Shown piece by piece: positions 9,980 through 20,265 of a DNA stretch of 64,000 nt (within the stretch, counting starts at the first letter, position 1; each line of letters starts with the position of its first letter). The stretch lies in assembly GCA_009380075.1 (NCBI GenBank), contig WHSO01000004.1, forward strand, positions 23,078 through 87,077, given 5' to 3'. This stretch comes from Alphaproteobacteria bacterium (GTDB lineage: Bacteria; Pseudomonadota; Alphaproteobacteria; SMXQ01). The notes below the pieces were generated by a model that worked only from the letters and a program-made list of their open reading frames with translations, was not told the origin of the DNA and did not search any database. Both the position numbers and the translations under genes were made by a program.

Positions 9980-11107
9980 CTAGGCGTCCTGCTCGATGCC
10001 GGTGCAGCCCGGAACCATGGACTTCATCCGGCAGGTGGCGCCGGACGCTTTCAGCTCCGCTTCGAAGATACGGTGAACTTCGGGGTCTTCGTCGGCATAT
10101 TCGATCTGGTTGCCACCCTCCTTGACACTGGTTTCCGTCGCGCCGCGGCCGTCGTCGGCGCCGTGGGTGCTGAATTCGTACCGGTTCGAGCCCCAGCGCA
10201 GCGCGAGGTACCGCGCCGGTTCGTCGCCGGAGTTGAAATGCTGGTGGAACCACTGGGACGGCGGCACCACGATGCTGCCGGGCTTCCAGTCCACCTTTAC
10301 CCGTTCGTCCCACTTGCCGTCCTCCCACAGCAGGGTGAAGCCCTTGCCGCCGAGGATGATGACGTTGGCGCCCGGGCCGTGACGGTGCGCCTTCTTGTAG
10401 GTGCCGACCGGGAATTCCGAGATGTGGGCGACCATGGTGTTGTGGGCGAGCTCGAAACAGAGATACGAGCCGCCCGCCCCACGGTTCCCCCGCTTGTAGA
10501 GCTGGAACGTGTCGGCGTTGGGGACGAAGTTGGTTTCCCAGATCTTGAAGGTACCCCGCCGGTTGAGCCACAGCTCGCCATCGCCGTCGAAAGCCTGCTC
10601 GCCGTTGTAGCGGTCGGTGAAGTCGAAGGGGGCGTTGAAGACGAATTCCGTATTGTGGAACAGGTTCATCACCACCGGCGCGCTGATAACGGCGACGTAG
10701 CGCGCCGGCGCCGTGCCGGAGGTGTTGAAGTGCTGGAACGTCGTGTTCATCGGTATGGCGAACAGGCTCCCGGCCTGCCATTCGAAGGTATGGCTGGCGC
10801 CCTGCTCATTCGAAATCCTCGTCGCGCCGGAGCCTTGCAGGACGTAGACCAGTTCCTCGTAGAGGTGCCGCATCGGCCTGGTCGACCCTCCGATGGGCAC
10901 CTCGGCGACGTAGCAGTTATTGGTATCCCCCGCCCCTTCCAGGTTGATGAAGGCGCCCAGCCCGCCCGTGCGCTCCCAGGGGCCGAGGGTGACCGTCTTC
11001 AGGTCCTCGATGAAAAAGGTATCGTAGACCGGAATCCCCTCACCCTTCTGCCACTCGGCATAGGCGCTGCTGCGCGTCATCCGTACCGGTTCTGCCTCAG
11101 TCGTCAT
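9980..11107 (-). CDS. bicupin protein (gentisate dioxygenase-like / aromatic metabolism)
   Basis: HLYEELVYVLQGSGATRI and HRHGPGANVIILGGKGFTLLW cupin motifs in tandem. Confidence 0.7.
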   Translation of the reverse strand: MTTEAEPVRMTRSSAYAEWQKGEGIPVYDTFFIEDLKTVTLGPWERTGGLGAFINLEGAGDTNNCYVAEVPIGGSTRPMRHLYEELVYVLQGSGATRISNEQGASHTFEWQAGSLFAIPMNTTFQHFNTSGTAPARYVAVISAPVVMNLFHNTEFVFNAPFDFTDRYNGEQAFDGDGELWLNRRGTFKIWETNFVPNADTFQLYKRGNRGAGGSYLCFELAHNTMVAHISEFPVGTYKKAHRHGPGANVIILGGKGFTLLWEDGKWDERVKVDWKPGSIVVPPSQWFHQHFNSGDEPARYLALRWGSNRYEFSTHGADDGRGATETSVKEGGNQIEYADEDPEVHRIFEAELKASGATCRMKSMVPGCTGIEQDA

Positions 11108-11132
11108 GTCACCTCCCTTTCGTCTTCGTCCA

Positions 11133-12881
11133 TCACACGCCGCGGTCCTTGACGCCGACCTGGAAGCCGAACCAGCGGGCAACCAAGGCGAGCCCGGCGG
11201 TCATGGCGACGATGAACAGGCTGATGATCCCGGCGACCTCGCGGGCGGCGCCGACGTTGGTTGTCATGTATTCGAGCGCCAGCAGCGACAGGGTCACCGT
11301 ATCACGGCTGGCGAGCAGGATGACGCTGCTGGTGGCGCCGGCAGCCAGCACGAAATTGAGCGTGCCCAGGAGGATCATCGTCGGCGCGATCAGCGGCAGC
11401 CAGATGCGGAAGTAGGTGTAAAGCCAGCCCGCGCCCGCGGTGCGGGCGGCTTCCTCCATGTCCTGTCCCATCTGCAGAAAGGTGCTCTTGAACATCTGGA
11501 TACTGGTGAGCTTCCCCTGGAGGATGGCGACGATGATCAGTATCCATGTCGTGCCGAACAGCCAGTTGAGCCCCGGCGTATCGAGGATCACCCACAACAG
11601 GCCGAGCCCCGACAGCATCCCCGGGATGCCGGCAGAGACCCAGAAAATGGAATCGAGCGCGAGACGCCCGGGCCAGTTCCGGCGCACCAGAACGTAGGCC
11701 ACCATGGAAAACATCACCGGCGATATGATGGCGGTGGAGATCGCGATGATAAAGGTCGTCGACAGCGCGCGGAAGAAGATCGGGTCGGCCAGCACCGTCC
11801 GCCAATGGTCGAGCGTATAGGTCGGTGTCGCCTGGAAGAAGCCGGCGCGGGTCATGAAACTGCCGCCCAGCAGCGTGAGTACCGGGACCACGGTCAGGAG
11901 CGCGACGACGAAGACGACGAGAATGAAGGCGAAGGGCTGGAGCGGCCCGAGATGAATCAGCCCCGGCTTGTAGTCGCCGCTGATCGTCGTGTATTGGCGG
12001 CGCGTCAGAAGCCAGCGCTGCAACGGGATGAAGATCAGGATGATGATGAGGGTGAGGCTCGCGAGCGCCGTCGCTTCGCCATACCCCGGGGGTTCGACCT
12101 CCCGCACCAGACTGAAGATGCGGGTCGAATAGACGTAGAACTTGATCGGCGTCCCGAGGATCTGCTCGATCTCGAACGAGTTGAACATGCGCACGGTGTT
12201 CAGCATGAACACCACCACCATCGGCGGCACCATCACCGGCAGGGTGATCCGCATCATGGTGCGCAAGCGACCGGCGCCGGAGACCCGGCCCGCTTCCTCC
12301 AGCGTGACGTTCATGTTGCGGAAGGCGGGCGTCAGCAGCATGACCTTCTGGGAAATGGCGTTGCCCATCAGGTGGGCGAAGACGATGCCTTCGACGCTGT
12401 AGATGTCGAAAAGCGGCCCGTCCAGGAAAAGTACGTTCTTGGCCATGACGTTGATGAAGCCGAAATACGGATCGAGCAGCAGCGTCCAGCCGATGGTCGT
12501 GGTCAGCGCCGGCAGCATGAACGAGACCCAGAACATGAACTCGAGTCCGCGGCTGAAACGGATCGGCGTCCGCGCGAGTATCCAGGAAATGAGCACCGCC
12601 AGCGGGAAGGCGACGGCGGTATAGGCAAAGAAGACGACGATGGTATTGCCCAGGCTCTCCAGCGTGCCGGGTTCCTCGAACGCCTTTACCCAATTGACGA
12701 AGCTGAACCGATACTCGCCGACGATGACGCCTTCGGCGTTGAAGCTCTGGATGAATATCAGGACGATCGGATAGATGATGTAGAAACCGAAAAAGAGAAT
12801 CAGGACCGCCATGACAAACATGCCGGTGCCGGGAAGGCGGACCTTGCCGGGTGGCGCGACGGCGGACTGTACCGTGGTCAT
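11133..12881 (-). CDS. ABC transporter permease, fused two-domain (Fe3+/thiamine type)
   Basis: About 12 hydrophobic segments; two binding-protein-dependent permease EAA-like loops (EEAGRVSGAGRLRTMMRITLPV; EEAARTAGAGWLYTYFRIWLPL). Confidence 0.88.
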   Translation of the reverse strand: MTTVQSAVAPPGKVRLPGTGMFVMAVLILFFGFYIIYPIVLIFIQSFNAEGVIVGEYRFSFVNWVKAFEEPGTLESLGNTIVVFFAYTAVAFPLAVLISWILARTPIRFSRGLEFMFWVSFMLPALTTTIGWTLLLDPYFGFINVMAKNVLFLDGPLFDIYSVEGIVFAHLMGNAISQKVMLLTPAFRNMNVTLEEAGRVSGAGRLRTMMRITLPVMVPPMVVVFMLNTVRMFNSFEIEQILGTPIKFYVYSTRIFSLVREVEPPGYGEATALASLTLIIILIFIPLQRWLLTRRQYTTISGDYKPGLIHLGPLQPFAFILVVFVVALLTVVPVLTLLGGSFMTRAGFFQATPTYTLDHWRTVLADPIFFRALSTTFIIAISTAIISPVMFSMVAYVLVRRNWPGRLALDSIFWVSAGIPGMLSGLGLLWVILDTPGLNWLFGTTWILIIVAILQGKLTSIQMFKSTFLQMGQDMEEAARTAGAGWLYTYFRIWLPLIAPTMILLGTLNFVLAAGATSSVILLASRDTVTLSLLALEYMTTNVGAAREVAGIISLFIVAMTAGLALVARWFGFQVGVKDRGV

Positions 12882-12948
12882 GGGGCGACCTGCTCCTTCA
12901 CGACAGCGGAACCGGGGGACGGCGCCGCCGCCCCCGGCCCAAGCGACC

Positions 12949-14070
12949 CTATTTGTAGCCAGCTTCCTTCATGATGGTGCGAAGCTTGGTGATGATCTCG
13001 CTCTGCTTGTTGATGTACGTCGGATCCGAGAACGGCACATAGTACTCGCCTTCTGGATCGATACGGTATTGCTGTGCAATGACCTTGTTGTCTACGTCGC
13101 GGCGAAGCGAGTCCGTCTTTTCTCCGATCTTGATGAACAGAGACTGCCCTTCCTTGCTCAGTGCCCAGTTAATGAACAGGTTGCGCGCGTTGGGATTGGG
13201 GGCGCGGTCCATGGCCATCAGGTTTGCCGCGGAAGCGGACAGCACCTCGCCCTCCGCCATCGGATGCGGCAGCCAGCCGGCGATGGGGAAATTCTGTCCC
13301 GCCAGGATCTCGGCCTGGGTAGAGGTGCCGAACAGGCCGATGGGGAACCGGCCGATGGCGACCCATTCCGCCGCCTGACGGGCATCGGTGACGATCACCG
13401 GCTTCATTTCATTGGCCCAGCGCCGGAACCACTTCTCGCCGATCTTGGGATTAATGAACATCGGCACCGAGGAGGCCGCGGTGCCCTGCGCCCCCGGTGA
13501 CCAGGACACGATCTTGCCCTTCCACTTGGGATTGAGCAGATCGTGATAGGACTTGATCTCCTCCGGCTTCACCATCTTCGTGTTGTAGGAGATGTTGTAG
13601 GCAGGCGACGCGCCCCAGGTGAAGATGTAGCGATGCTCCGGGTCGGTGTAGTGATGCTTGCCCTTGAACCAGAGCTTCGGGTCCTTCACCTCCGGATCGA
13701 TCAGCAACTCCGGGAAGGACGCAAGCGCCTTGTTGGGCAGGAGCTGCACGAGCGCGGTGTTGGCACCACCCAGCCAGACATCCACCGTAAACCGGCCGGC
13801 GCGCCGTTCCGCCAGGATGCGTTCGGCGTGCTTGCGGCCGCTGCCGGTCTGGAAGTTGATCTTGACGCCGTATTTCTTCTGGAAAGCCGGCATTGCCGCA
13901 CGCAGCTTGCGAGGCACTTGCCCGGACAGGATGACCTCAACCTGGCCCTCCTTCTTTGCTGCGGCGATCAGCTTGTCCATTTCCGGCGTCGCCGCCGCGA
14001 CCTGTGCGGACACGGTTGGGAACATCAGCACCGTCGCCACGACGCTTATCGAAACCAGTTGTCGCATCAT
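12949..14070 (-). CDS. ABC transporter extracellular substrate-binding protein (Fe3+-type)
   Basis: Signal peptide; MDKLIAAAKKEGQVEVI; operon with permease and ATPase. Confidence 0.85.
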   Translation of the reverse strand: MMRQLVSISVVATVLMFPTVSAQVAAATPEMDKLIAAAKKEGQVEVILSGQVPRKLRAAMPAFQKKYGVKINFQTGSGRKHAERILAERRAGRFTVDVWLGGANTALVQLLPNKALASFPELLIDPEVKDPKLWFKGKHHYTDPEHRYIFTWGASPAYNISYNTKMVKPEEIKSYHDLLNPKWKGKIVSWSPGAQGTAASSVPMFINPKIGEKWFRRWANEMKPVIVTDARQAAEWVAIGRFPIGLFGTSTQAEILAGQNFPIAGWLPHPMAEGEVLSASAANLMAMDRAPNPNARNLFINWALSKEGQSLFIKIGEKTDSLRRDVDNKVIAQQYRIDPEGEYYVPFSDPTYINKQSEIITKLRTIMKEAGYK

Positions 14071-14110
14071 GTCTTGCACTCCCTTCGTTTGGCTCGGTCC
14101 ATGAGGATGA

Positions 14111-15319
14111 TCAGGAATCGGAGTCGCTGCCGCGCCAGTCGGACAGCCAGGCGCTGTGTCCCTCGGGACGGAGCCTGAGCCAGACCCGGCTGCCTTCGGG
14201 TCGCGGATCGTGGCGCCCGCCGTAGATGACAGAATGGCCCTGCCCGGGAACCTCGATCTGGTATTCGACCCTCTCGCCGACGAACAGCGCCGCGCGCACC
14301 GTGCCGGACACAACGCCCGCGGGCATGGCATCGCCGGCGGTCGACTGGATTTCTACGTCCTCCGGACGGACGCCGATGAAGACTTCCTTGCCGGCGGGGA
14401 TGCCGCCCGGATCGCTGGTATGGCCGAAGACGACGCATTCCGGCGCGCCCTCGAGGCTGATGGCTAGCGCCCCGGATGGGTTTGCCGCCTTGACCGTTCC
14501 TCGAAACAACAAGGTTTTTCCGACGAAATCGCGCACGAATTCGTTGGCCGGCTGGTCGTAGAGCTGGCGTGGGCTGCCCTGCTGCTGGATGACGCCGGAT
14601 TTCATCAGGGCGATGCGGTCGGAGAGACTGAGTGCCTCGACCTGATCGTGAGTGACGAACAGGACGGCAATATTGAGCCTCTTCTGCAACAACTTGACCT
14701 CGAGCCGCATCTGCTCCCGCAGCTTCGCATCGAGATTGCTGAACGGTTCGTCGAGGAGAAGAATACGCGGCTCGTTCACCAGCGCGCGCGCCAGGGCGAC
14801 GCGCTGCTGCTGCCCGCCGCTGAGGAGCGGACCGGGCCGCTTCTCCATCCCCGCCATGCCGACCAGTTCCAAGGTCTTCGCGACCCGCTCCCTGATTTCC
14901 GCACGACCGCATCTGCGGGCCTTGAGCGGGAAACTGACGTTCTCCTCCACCGTCATGTGCGGCCAGATGGCGTAGGACTGGAACACCATCCCCAGGTTGC
15001 GCTTTTCCGGCGGAAGGGAGAGCCCCTGATCCGTGATCACCACGGCCTCGTCACCGAAATGGATCGAACCCTCGTCCGGCTGCTCCAGGCCGGCGACCAT
15101 GCGGAGCGTCGTCGACTTGCCGCAGCCCGACGGGCCGAGCAGGGTAAAGACCTCACCGTCCGCAACGTCCAGGGAGAGACCGTCCACGGCTCTCTGGGTC
15201 GCACCCGGGTAGGTTTTCGACAGGTTCTGGAGACGGATGGCCGCGCCACGCGGAACGTTACGGGACGCGATGCCTGCCATGGAAACTACGTTCGGTTTCT
15301 GAACAGCGTCGGTCGTCAC
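14111..15319 (-). CDS. ABC transporter ATP-binding protein (PotA/FbpC type)
   Basis: LLGPSGCGKSTTLR, LSGGQQQRVALARAL, ILLLDEPFSNLD; GTG start with SD assumed. Confidence 0.92.
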   Translation of the reverse strand: MTTDAVQKPNVVSMAGIASRNVPRGAAIRLQNLSKTYPGATQRAVDGLSLDVADGEVFTLLGPSGCGKSTTLRMVAGLEQPDEGSIHFGDEAVVITDQGLSLPPEKRNLGMVFQSYAIWPHMTVEENVSFPLKARRCGRAEIRERVAKTLELVGMAGMEKRPGPLLSGGQQQRVALARALVNEPRILLLDEPFSNLDAKLREQMRLEVKLLQKRLNIAVLFVTHDQVEALSLSDRIALMKSGVIQQQGSPRQLYDQPANEFVRDFVGKTLLFRGTVKAANPSGALAISLEGAPECVVFGHTSDPGGIPAGKEVFIGVRPEDVEIQSTAGDAMPAGVVSGTVRAALFVGERVEYQIEVPGQGHSVIYGGRHDPRPEGSRVWLRLRPEGHSAWLSDWRGSDSDS

Positions 15320-15410
15320 CTTGGTTCTCCCGGTTGAGGCTCGCGCGCGGGCATCTCCGCCTCCCTGCGAGCTTCCGGCGCCGGCCGCGAGAGCCGGCGC
15401 CGGCATGGCC

Positions 15411-16415
15411 CTAGATTTTGAGGTTGAACACCTTGCGGGCGTTATCCTCGAAAATCTTCTTCTTGTCCGCTGCCGTAAGCGACGCGATCGATTCGATCAG
15501 CGGCCTTGTGTCGTCCATCCACTGGCCCGTCTTGGGATCCTTGGCCGTGCCGGCACCCGGACGTTCGGTGCCGAACATGCAACGATCCGGCGTCGCCCAG
15601 CGGAAAAGCATTTCGAGCGCGTCCTGGGTATAGAGCGCGGTATCGAAATAGAGCCGCTGCAGGCTTTCCTCGAAGGTCTCCCGGGCCCGGCCGCCCTTGA
15701 TGCGGGCGGCGCGGAAACGGCCGATCTGGTACGGAATGGCACCCCCGCCGTGACAGATGATCAGCTTGAGCGTGGGGAAATCCTGAAACACCCTGGACGA
15801 CAGGAGCGAAATGATCGAGATGCTCTCCTCGAGGATGAAGTTCAGTGTGTAGTTGAAGCGATCCGCCCGGCACCCGGCGCCATGCACCATTGCCGGGACG
15901 TCGAGCTCGACAAGCTTTTCATAGAGCGGATACCAGTATTCGTCGCCCAGCCCCGGCGGCGGCTCGAGATTTTCGCTGGGATCGGAATTGAGCAGGCAGC
16001 CGACGAAACCCAGCTCCTTGACGCAGCGTTCGAGCTCGGGAATTGATTCCTTCGGGCTCACGCCCATGTTCTGGGGCAGCGATGCCATGCCGATGAAACG
16101 GTCGGGGAACAGCTGCACCTGACGCGCCGTCAGGTCGTTGCAGGCCTCGCAGAAGCCATGGACGATGCGTTCGGGCTTTTCCGAATGCATCATCTGATAG
16201 GGCCGGGGCGAAATGATCTGATAATCGGTGCCGACCTGATCCAGTTGCTCCAGGTGCGAAGCGCCGCCATGAACCGGCCGGTTGAGTGCCTCGGTGATCA
16301 GCTCGTCCGACAGCTTGAGCTTGTCGCGCGGCCGGGACCGGGCCGCCAGGAGGTTCGACTTGTACGCGAAGAGCTTGTCCGGTGCCGTGAAGTGAGCGTG
16401 AATGTCTATGATCAT
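15411..16415 (-). CDS. amidohydrolase family protein (LigJ / ACMSD-like)
   Basis: MIIDIHAHF, DVPAMVHGAG, LKLIICHGGGAIPYQIGRF. Confidence 0.8.
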   Translation of the reverse strand: MIIDIHAHFTAPDKLFAYKSNLLAARSRPRDKLKLSDELITEALNRPVHGGASHLEQLDQVGTDYQIISPRPYQMMHSEKPERIVHGFCEACNDLTARQVQLFPDRFIGMASLPQNMGVSPKESIPELERCVKELGFVGCLLNSDPSENLEPPPGLGDEYWYPLYEKLVELDVPAMVHGAGCRADRFNYTLNFILEESISIISLLSSRVFQDFPTLKLIICHGGGAIPYQIGRFRAARIKGGRARETFEESLQRLYFDTALYTQDALEMLFRWATPDRCMFGTERPGAGTAKDPKTGQWMDDTRPLIESIASLTAADKKKIFEDNARKVFNLKI

Positions 16416-16654
16416 CGTTTCCTCTGTCCTTCTACGTTAAACTGGAATTTCTTCTCCGTCGCGCCGCCAGCCCGAGAACGCTACCGCCCTTGTCACTGCG
16501 CCCCGCCAGCCGGGACTCCAGCGACGGCACCGGGAACGAAAGGCCGGGACGCCACGGGGCTGAAAAACTCCGGCGGCGCTTCAAACACACCATCGGCCGT
16601 TGCTCGCGGTTCATCCGTTGCAGACCTATTGCGGAAGGATGGCTCACCGTCGCT

Positions 16655-17962
16655 TCATGGGCAGACAATTTTCCTTGCCTCAAGGCGGTCTCCCCTCTTG
16701 GTCCAGCCGACCTCGCAGGTCATCCCGGTCTTCACCGCTGAACGCGGGCTGATCTTTCCGCCCACAGTGATCTCGGTCCGGCTGCCGCTGACCCCGATTT
16801 TCAGGTTCTTGCCCTCGTTCTTGAACACGAGCACGCGCCCTTCGCGCTGGACCTCGTCGAGCTTGACCTTGACCATGTCCGGCGCGGTCTCGGCCTTGAT
16901 CTGGGGCAGGCCCAGCTTTGCCCGCATGGCCTTCACGACCTCCACCCCGGCGGGGTTCTGCTCGATCGCATCGACGATGAGGTCGCGGGTCTTTTCGCCG
17001 TCGACGGGCACGTAGCCGTCGCCAAGGATGTTGTTGGCATCTTTCTTGAACATCGGATCGGCGGTCGTCGCCTTGAAGGATGCGCGCAGGACGTCACGCG
17101 GCCCGGCCGGAGTCTTCGGCGGCAGCGCGAAGAACTTGTCGATGGCATTGGATCCCGTCCATTGACGGTAGGCCGCCCATTGCTCCTTGGTGAGGCCCTT
17201 CTTCTTCAGAAGGTCCTCGAAGACCGGCACCCCCGAATAGTCGGCGCGGGATTTTTCCACGACCAGCGGCGTGGCCCCTTCCTGCTTGGTGAAGCGATCG
17301 AGAATCTTGTCGGTGCCGGAGCCGAACATGTCGATTTCGCCGCGCCCGTAGGCGAGGTAGATCGCGTTCGAATTGGGGTAACCGAGGACGAACTTGAGGT
17401 TCCAGCCGAGGTAGATCGCGCCGAAGGCCGCCACGGAATCCTGGGTCCGGTCCGTCGAGACCGAGCCGTGGGCGATGGGCGGCAGCTTGGGATTCGTCAG
17501 GCGCTCGAGGGCGGACTTGCGGATCAACTGTACCGAAGGGCCGCGATCGATGGAGCCGACGTAAACCCATTCCTTCAAATCGTAGCGCACCGCCGACGAC
17601 TTGCGGAGCACGGGACCAAGGGTCCCACCGCCGGCGAACACGCCCACGGTCAGGCCATCGGGGCGAACTTGGTGCTGCAGGTCATTGGCACCGGCCGCCT
17701 GCAGCGGCTTGTTGCGGACCAGCACTTGGGGCTTGCCGGGGATGTGGTTGCCCAAATAGCGCGCGACCAGCCGGGCGGTCGTATCGGTGCCGCCGCCTGG
17801 CCGGGACGCGATCATTACCGTCAGGGTCTTGCCGTCGTAGAAGTCCGCGGCAACGGCGAATTCCGGCGCGGCCGCAAGAACGGTCAATCCGGCCGAAAGC
17901 GCCCAAGCTGACGTCCGTAAAGGTGCGGCACGGCATTCGTTCCTGTCTGTTCGATGTTGCAT
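16655..17962 (-). CDS. TctC/Bug-like substrate-binding protein
   Basis: Signal peptide; FYDGKTLTVMIASRPGGGTDTTARLVARYLGNHIPGKPQVLVRN. Confidence 0.75.
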   Translation of the reverse strand: MQHRTDRNECRAAPLRTSAWALSAGLTVLAAAPEFAVAADFYDGKTLTVMIASRPGGGTDTTARLVARYLGNHIPGKPQVLVRNKPLQAAGANDLQHQVRPDGLTVGVFAGGGTLGPVLRKSSAVRYDLKEWVYVGSIDRGPSVQLIRKSALERLTNPKLPPIAHGSVSTDRTQDSVAAFGAIYLGWNLKFVLGYPNSNAIYLAYGRGEIDMFGSGTDKILDRFTKQEGATPLVVEKSRADYSGVPVFEDLLKKKGLTKEQWAAYRQWTGSNAIDKFFALPPKTPAGPRDVLRASFKATTADPMFKKDANNILGDGYVPVDGEKTRDLIVDAIEQNPAGVEVVKAMRAKLGLPQIKAETAPDMVKVKLDEVQREGRVLVFKNEGKNLKIGVSGSRTEITVGGKISPRSAVKTGMTCEVGWTKRGDRLEARKIVCP

Positions 17963-18052
17963 CTTGCCTCTCCTGTCGGTTTTGCCTGTGCGCCTTCGGC
18001 GCTTGCGGTCGTTGGGAAGCTGGTTCAAGGGAATCAGGCGATTCCTCCCGTC

Positions 18053-19216
18053 CTATTGCGCCGCCCCCTGGCGCTCCGGCCTCATCAGGCCAATCCTCTC
18101 GTTGATAACGTCAAGCTCGATGATCGATTCGCTGCCCGCCGGGCGCACGCCGAGAGGGACGTTGCCCTGTGCGACTGCCTCGATCTGCTCCTTCACCAGG
18201 CGGCGGTACATGACCACGCCCTTGTCGGCGGAACCGAGTCGCTCACGCGTACGGTCCAGTACCCGCCCCTGGGTTTCCCAGGCCATGACGTCCTGGGCCA
18301 GCACCATGTCGAGCCGATAGTCGCCCGCCTCGTTGCGCATCGAAACGAAGCTGAACGGCGCCGAGGCATCGGCCGGCGAGTGCACGCCCGCTTCGGGGAC
18401 GAAGTTGACCATGAAGACCTGGGTGTTGTTGTCGTCGATCGGCACCCGATACTGCAGGTTATGGCGATGGCCGCCCTTGCCGCTGCGGTCGTGGGCGACG
18501 TGACGTAGGATGTTGGGAAACAGGAGCGGATGCTGGTCCGTCTGCACCCCCTTGCCCTTGATGGGGGTGGTGCGGCGTTTCATGATGCCGAAGTCGAAGG
18601 GAATGAAGTCCTCCTTCTCCTCGAATTCCTCCATCAGGCTGGCGAGATGGGCGGTCCGGCCATGCAGCCAGAACAGGTGCGACGGGTCGACGGAGTTTTC
18701 CATGCACTGGAGCCAGTTACATTCGACCACCGAATGGCGCTCCACCGTGCGCCGGCCGTGTTCCCAGGCGAGCACATCCCAGTATGGCAGCGCCGGCGCG
18801 GGTGCCGGGCCGAGATAGGCGAACAGCATGCCGCCGAGGGGGCGCACCGGATAGGCGGGATGCCGGACACTGTCCTTGAGGGTGCTACCCTTGGGCTCGG
18901 CCGGGGTCTCGATGCAGGCGCCGTCGCCGTTGTACTTCCAGCCGTGATAAGGACAACGAATGCCGTCTTCTTCCACCCGCCCGTAAGCGAGCGAAGCGAA
19001 ACGGTGCGAACACTGCTTGCCGACCAGCCCGTAGGCGCCGGATTTGTCACGGTAGACCACCAGTTCCTCGCCGAGCAGCCTGACTTCCAGGATCGGCTTT
19101 TCCTCCGTCAGTTCGGCGACACAGGCCACCGGCTGCCAGTAGCGCCGCAGCAATTCGCCCGCAGGCGTTCCGGGACCGACACGGGTGAGCACTTCATTGT
19201 CTTCGCGTGACAGCAT
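18053..19216 (-). CDS. Rieske [2Fe-2S] aromatic ring-hydroxylating oxygenase, Pht3/VanA-like
   Basis: CSHRFASLAYGRVEEDGIRCPYHGW Rieske motif; NSVDPSHLFWLHG mononuclear-Fe region. Confidence 0.85.
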   Translation of the reverse strand: MLSREDNEVLTRVGPGTPAGELLRRYWQPVACVAELTEEKPILEVRLLGEELVVYRDKSGAYGLVGKQCSHRFASLAYGRVEEDGIRCPYHGWKYNGDGACIETPAEPKGSTLKDSVRHPAYPVRPLGGMLFAYLGPAPAPALPYWDVLAWEHGRRTVERHSVVECNWLQCMENSVDPSHLFWLHGRTAHLASLMEEFEEKEDFIPFDFGIMKRRTTPIKGKGVQTDQHPLLFPNILRHVAHDRSGKGGHRHNLQYRVPIDDNNTQVFMVNFVPEAGVHSPADASAPFSFVSMRNEAGDYRLDMVLAQDVMAWETQGRVLDRTRERLGSADKGVVMYRRLVKEQIEAVAQGNVPLGVRPAGSESIIELDVINERIGLMRPERQGAAQ

Positions 19217-19242
19217 CGCCGTTCTCCCAGTCTGCCTCCGGC

Positions 19243-20232
19243 TCAGGCGCCGTGGCCGAGCAACAGGTGTTGGTGATCCTTGTAGAGGTTGCGGATGAAC
19301 CCCGAATCCTCGATCTGGCGCAGGAAATGGAAATCCCACAGGGCAAGCGGATGGATGTTCTTCGCGTCGCCGTTCTTCTCGTCCTGCTTCAGCGCTTCCT
19401 GGTAGACGTTGAACACCGACTGCATGCTTGGGACCAGCCGGGGGTCGAGCTTGGGCGCGAGATCGTCGTAGAGAATCTCCGCCACCTCGCGGCCGAGCTT
19501 GCCGTCGTTGTCGTAGCGGTCCATCAGGATCTTGATGGTTTCCTCGCGGTTGATCTTGAAATAGGCGATGCCCTCGATGATCGCCTTGAGCACGCGCGTC
19601 ACCACATCGGGCTTCTCGTCAACCATCCTCTTGCTGGTGGACATGGTCATGTAAAAGATCATGTACTGCGGATCGAGCGGAATCACCTTGAGCTGCGATC
19701 GCCGCGCCAGTTCCGCGTTGGGCTGGCTGAGGAAGCAGGCATCCACGTCCTTGTCGCGGACCATTTCGGTGAGGGTCTTGCGCTTTGGCTTTCCCGGCTC
19801 AATCACGTCCTGCTGGGCGCGCCGGACCAGCTCGACCTCGTCCTTGTCCGCGTCGAGACCGTGCTGCTTCAGGTAGAGCCAGGCGTTCAGATATGGATGA
19901 TTGCCCCGGGTCCCGACCTTGCGGTGCCTGAGGTCGGCGAGGGAGTTGATCCCGGTGTCCTCGCGCGTGACCAGGGCAACGTTGTTGTTGCTCATGCTCT
20001 GGCCGACGTAGGTCCAGGTGTCGCCGCGGGCGCGCGCGGCGTAGGTGGAGACATGATTGCCGGAGACGAATTCCACTTCACCGGTGGGCACCAGCTTGTG
20101 GGCGTCCTCGCGGCTGATGACGCGCTGGTAGTCCACATCCAGCCCGTGACGCGCCCAGGCGCCCGATTCCTGGATGACGTGCATCAGCACCAGATGGCTG
20201 TGGGCGCGGTAGGGGAAACTGATGTGGTCCAT
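19243..20232 (-). CDS. ABC transporter substrate-binding-fold protein without signal peptide; Pht5-like (4,5-dihydroxyphthalate decarboxylase-like) candidate
   Basis: NMT1/SBP-like sequence starting MDHISFPYRAHSHL (no leader), between Rieske oxygenase and Gfo/Idh dehydrogenase. Confidence 0.6.
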   Translation of the reverse strand: MDHISFPYRAHSHLVLMHVIQESGAWARHGLDVDYQRVISREDAHKLVPTGEVEFVSGNHVSTYAARARGDTWTYVGQSMSNNNVALVTREDTGINSLADLRHRKVGTRGNHPYLNAWLYLKQHGLDADKDEVELVRRAQQDVIEPGKPKRKTLTEMVRDKDVDACFLSQPNAELARRSQLKVIPLDPQYMIFYMTMSTSKRMVDEKPDVVTRVLKAIIEGIAYFKINREETIKILMDRYDNDGKLGREVAEILYDDLAPKLDPRLVPSMQSVFNVYQEALKQDEKNGDAKNIHPLALWDFHFLRQIEDSGFIRNLYKDHQHLLLGHGA

Positions 20233-20265
20233 GATTCGATCTCCGATGCTTGGGCACGGCGCGCT

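Noticed and set aside
11106-12974. 622-aa plus ORF rich in D/E/R/H
   Set aside because: Antisense shadow of the ABC permease; repetitive charged composition, no domain signature.
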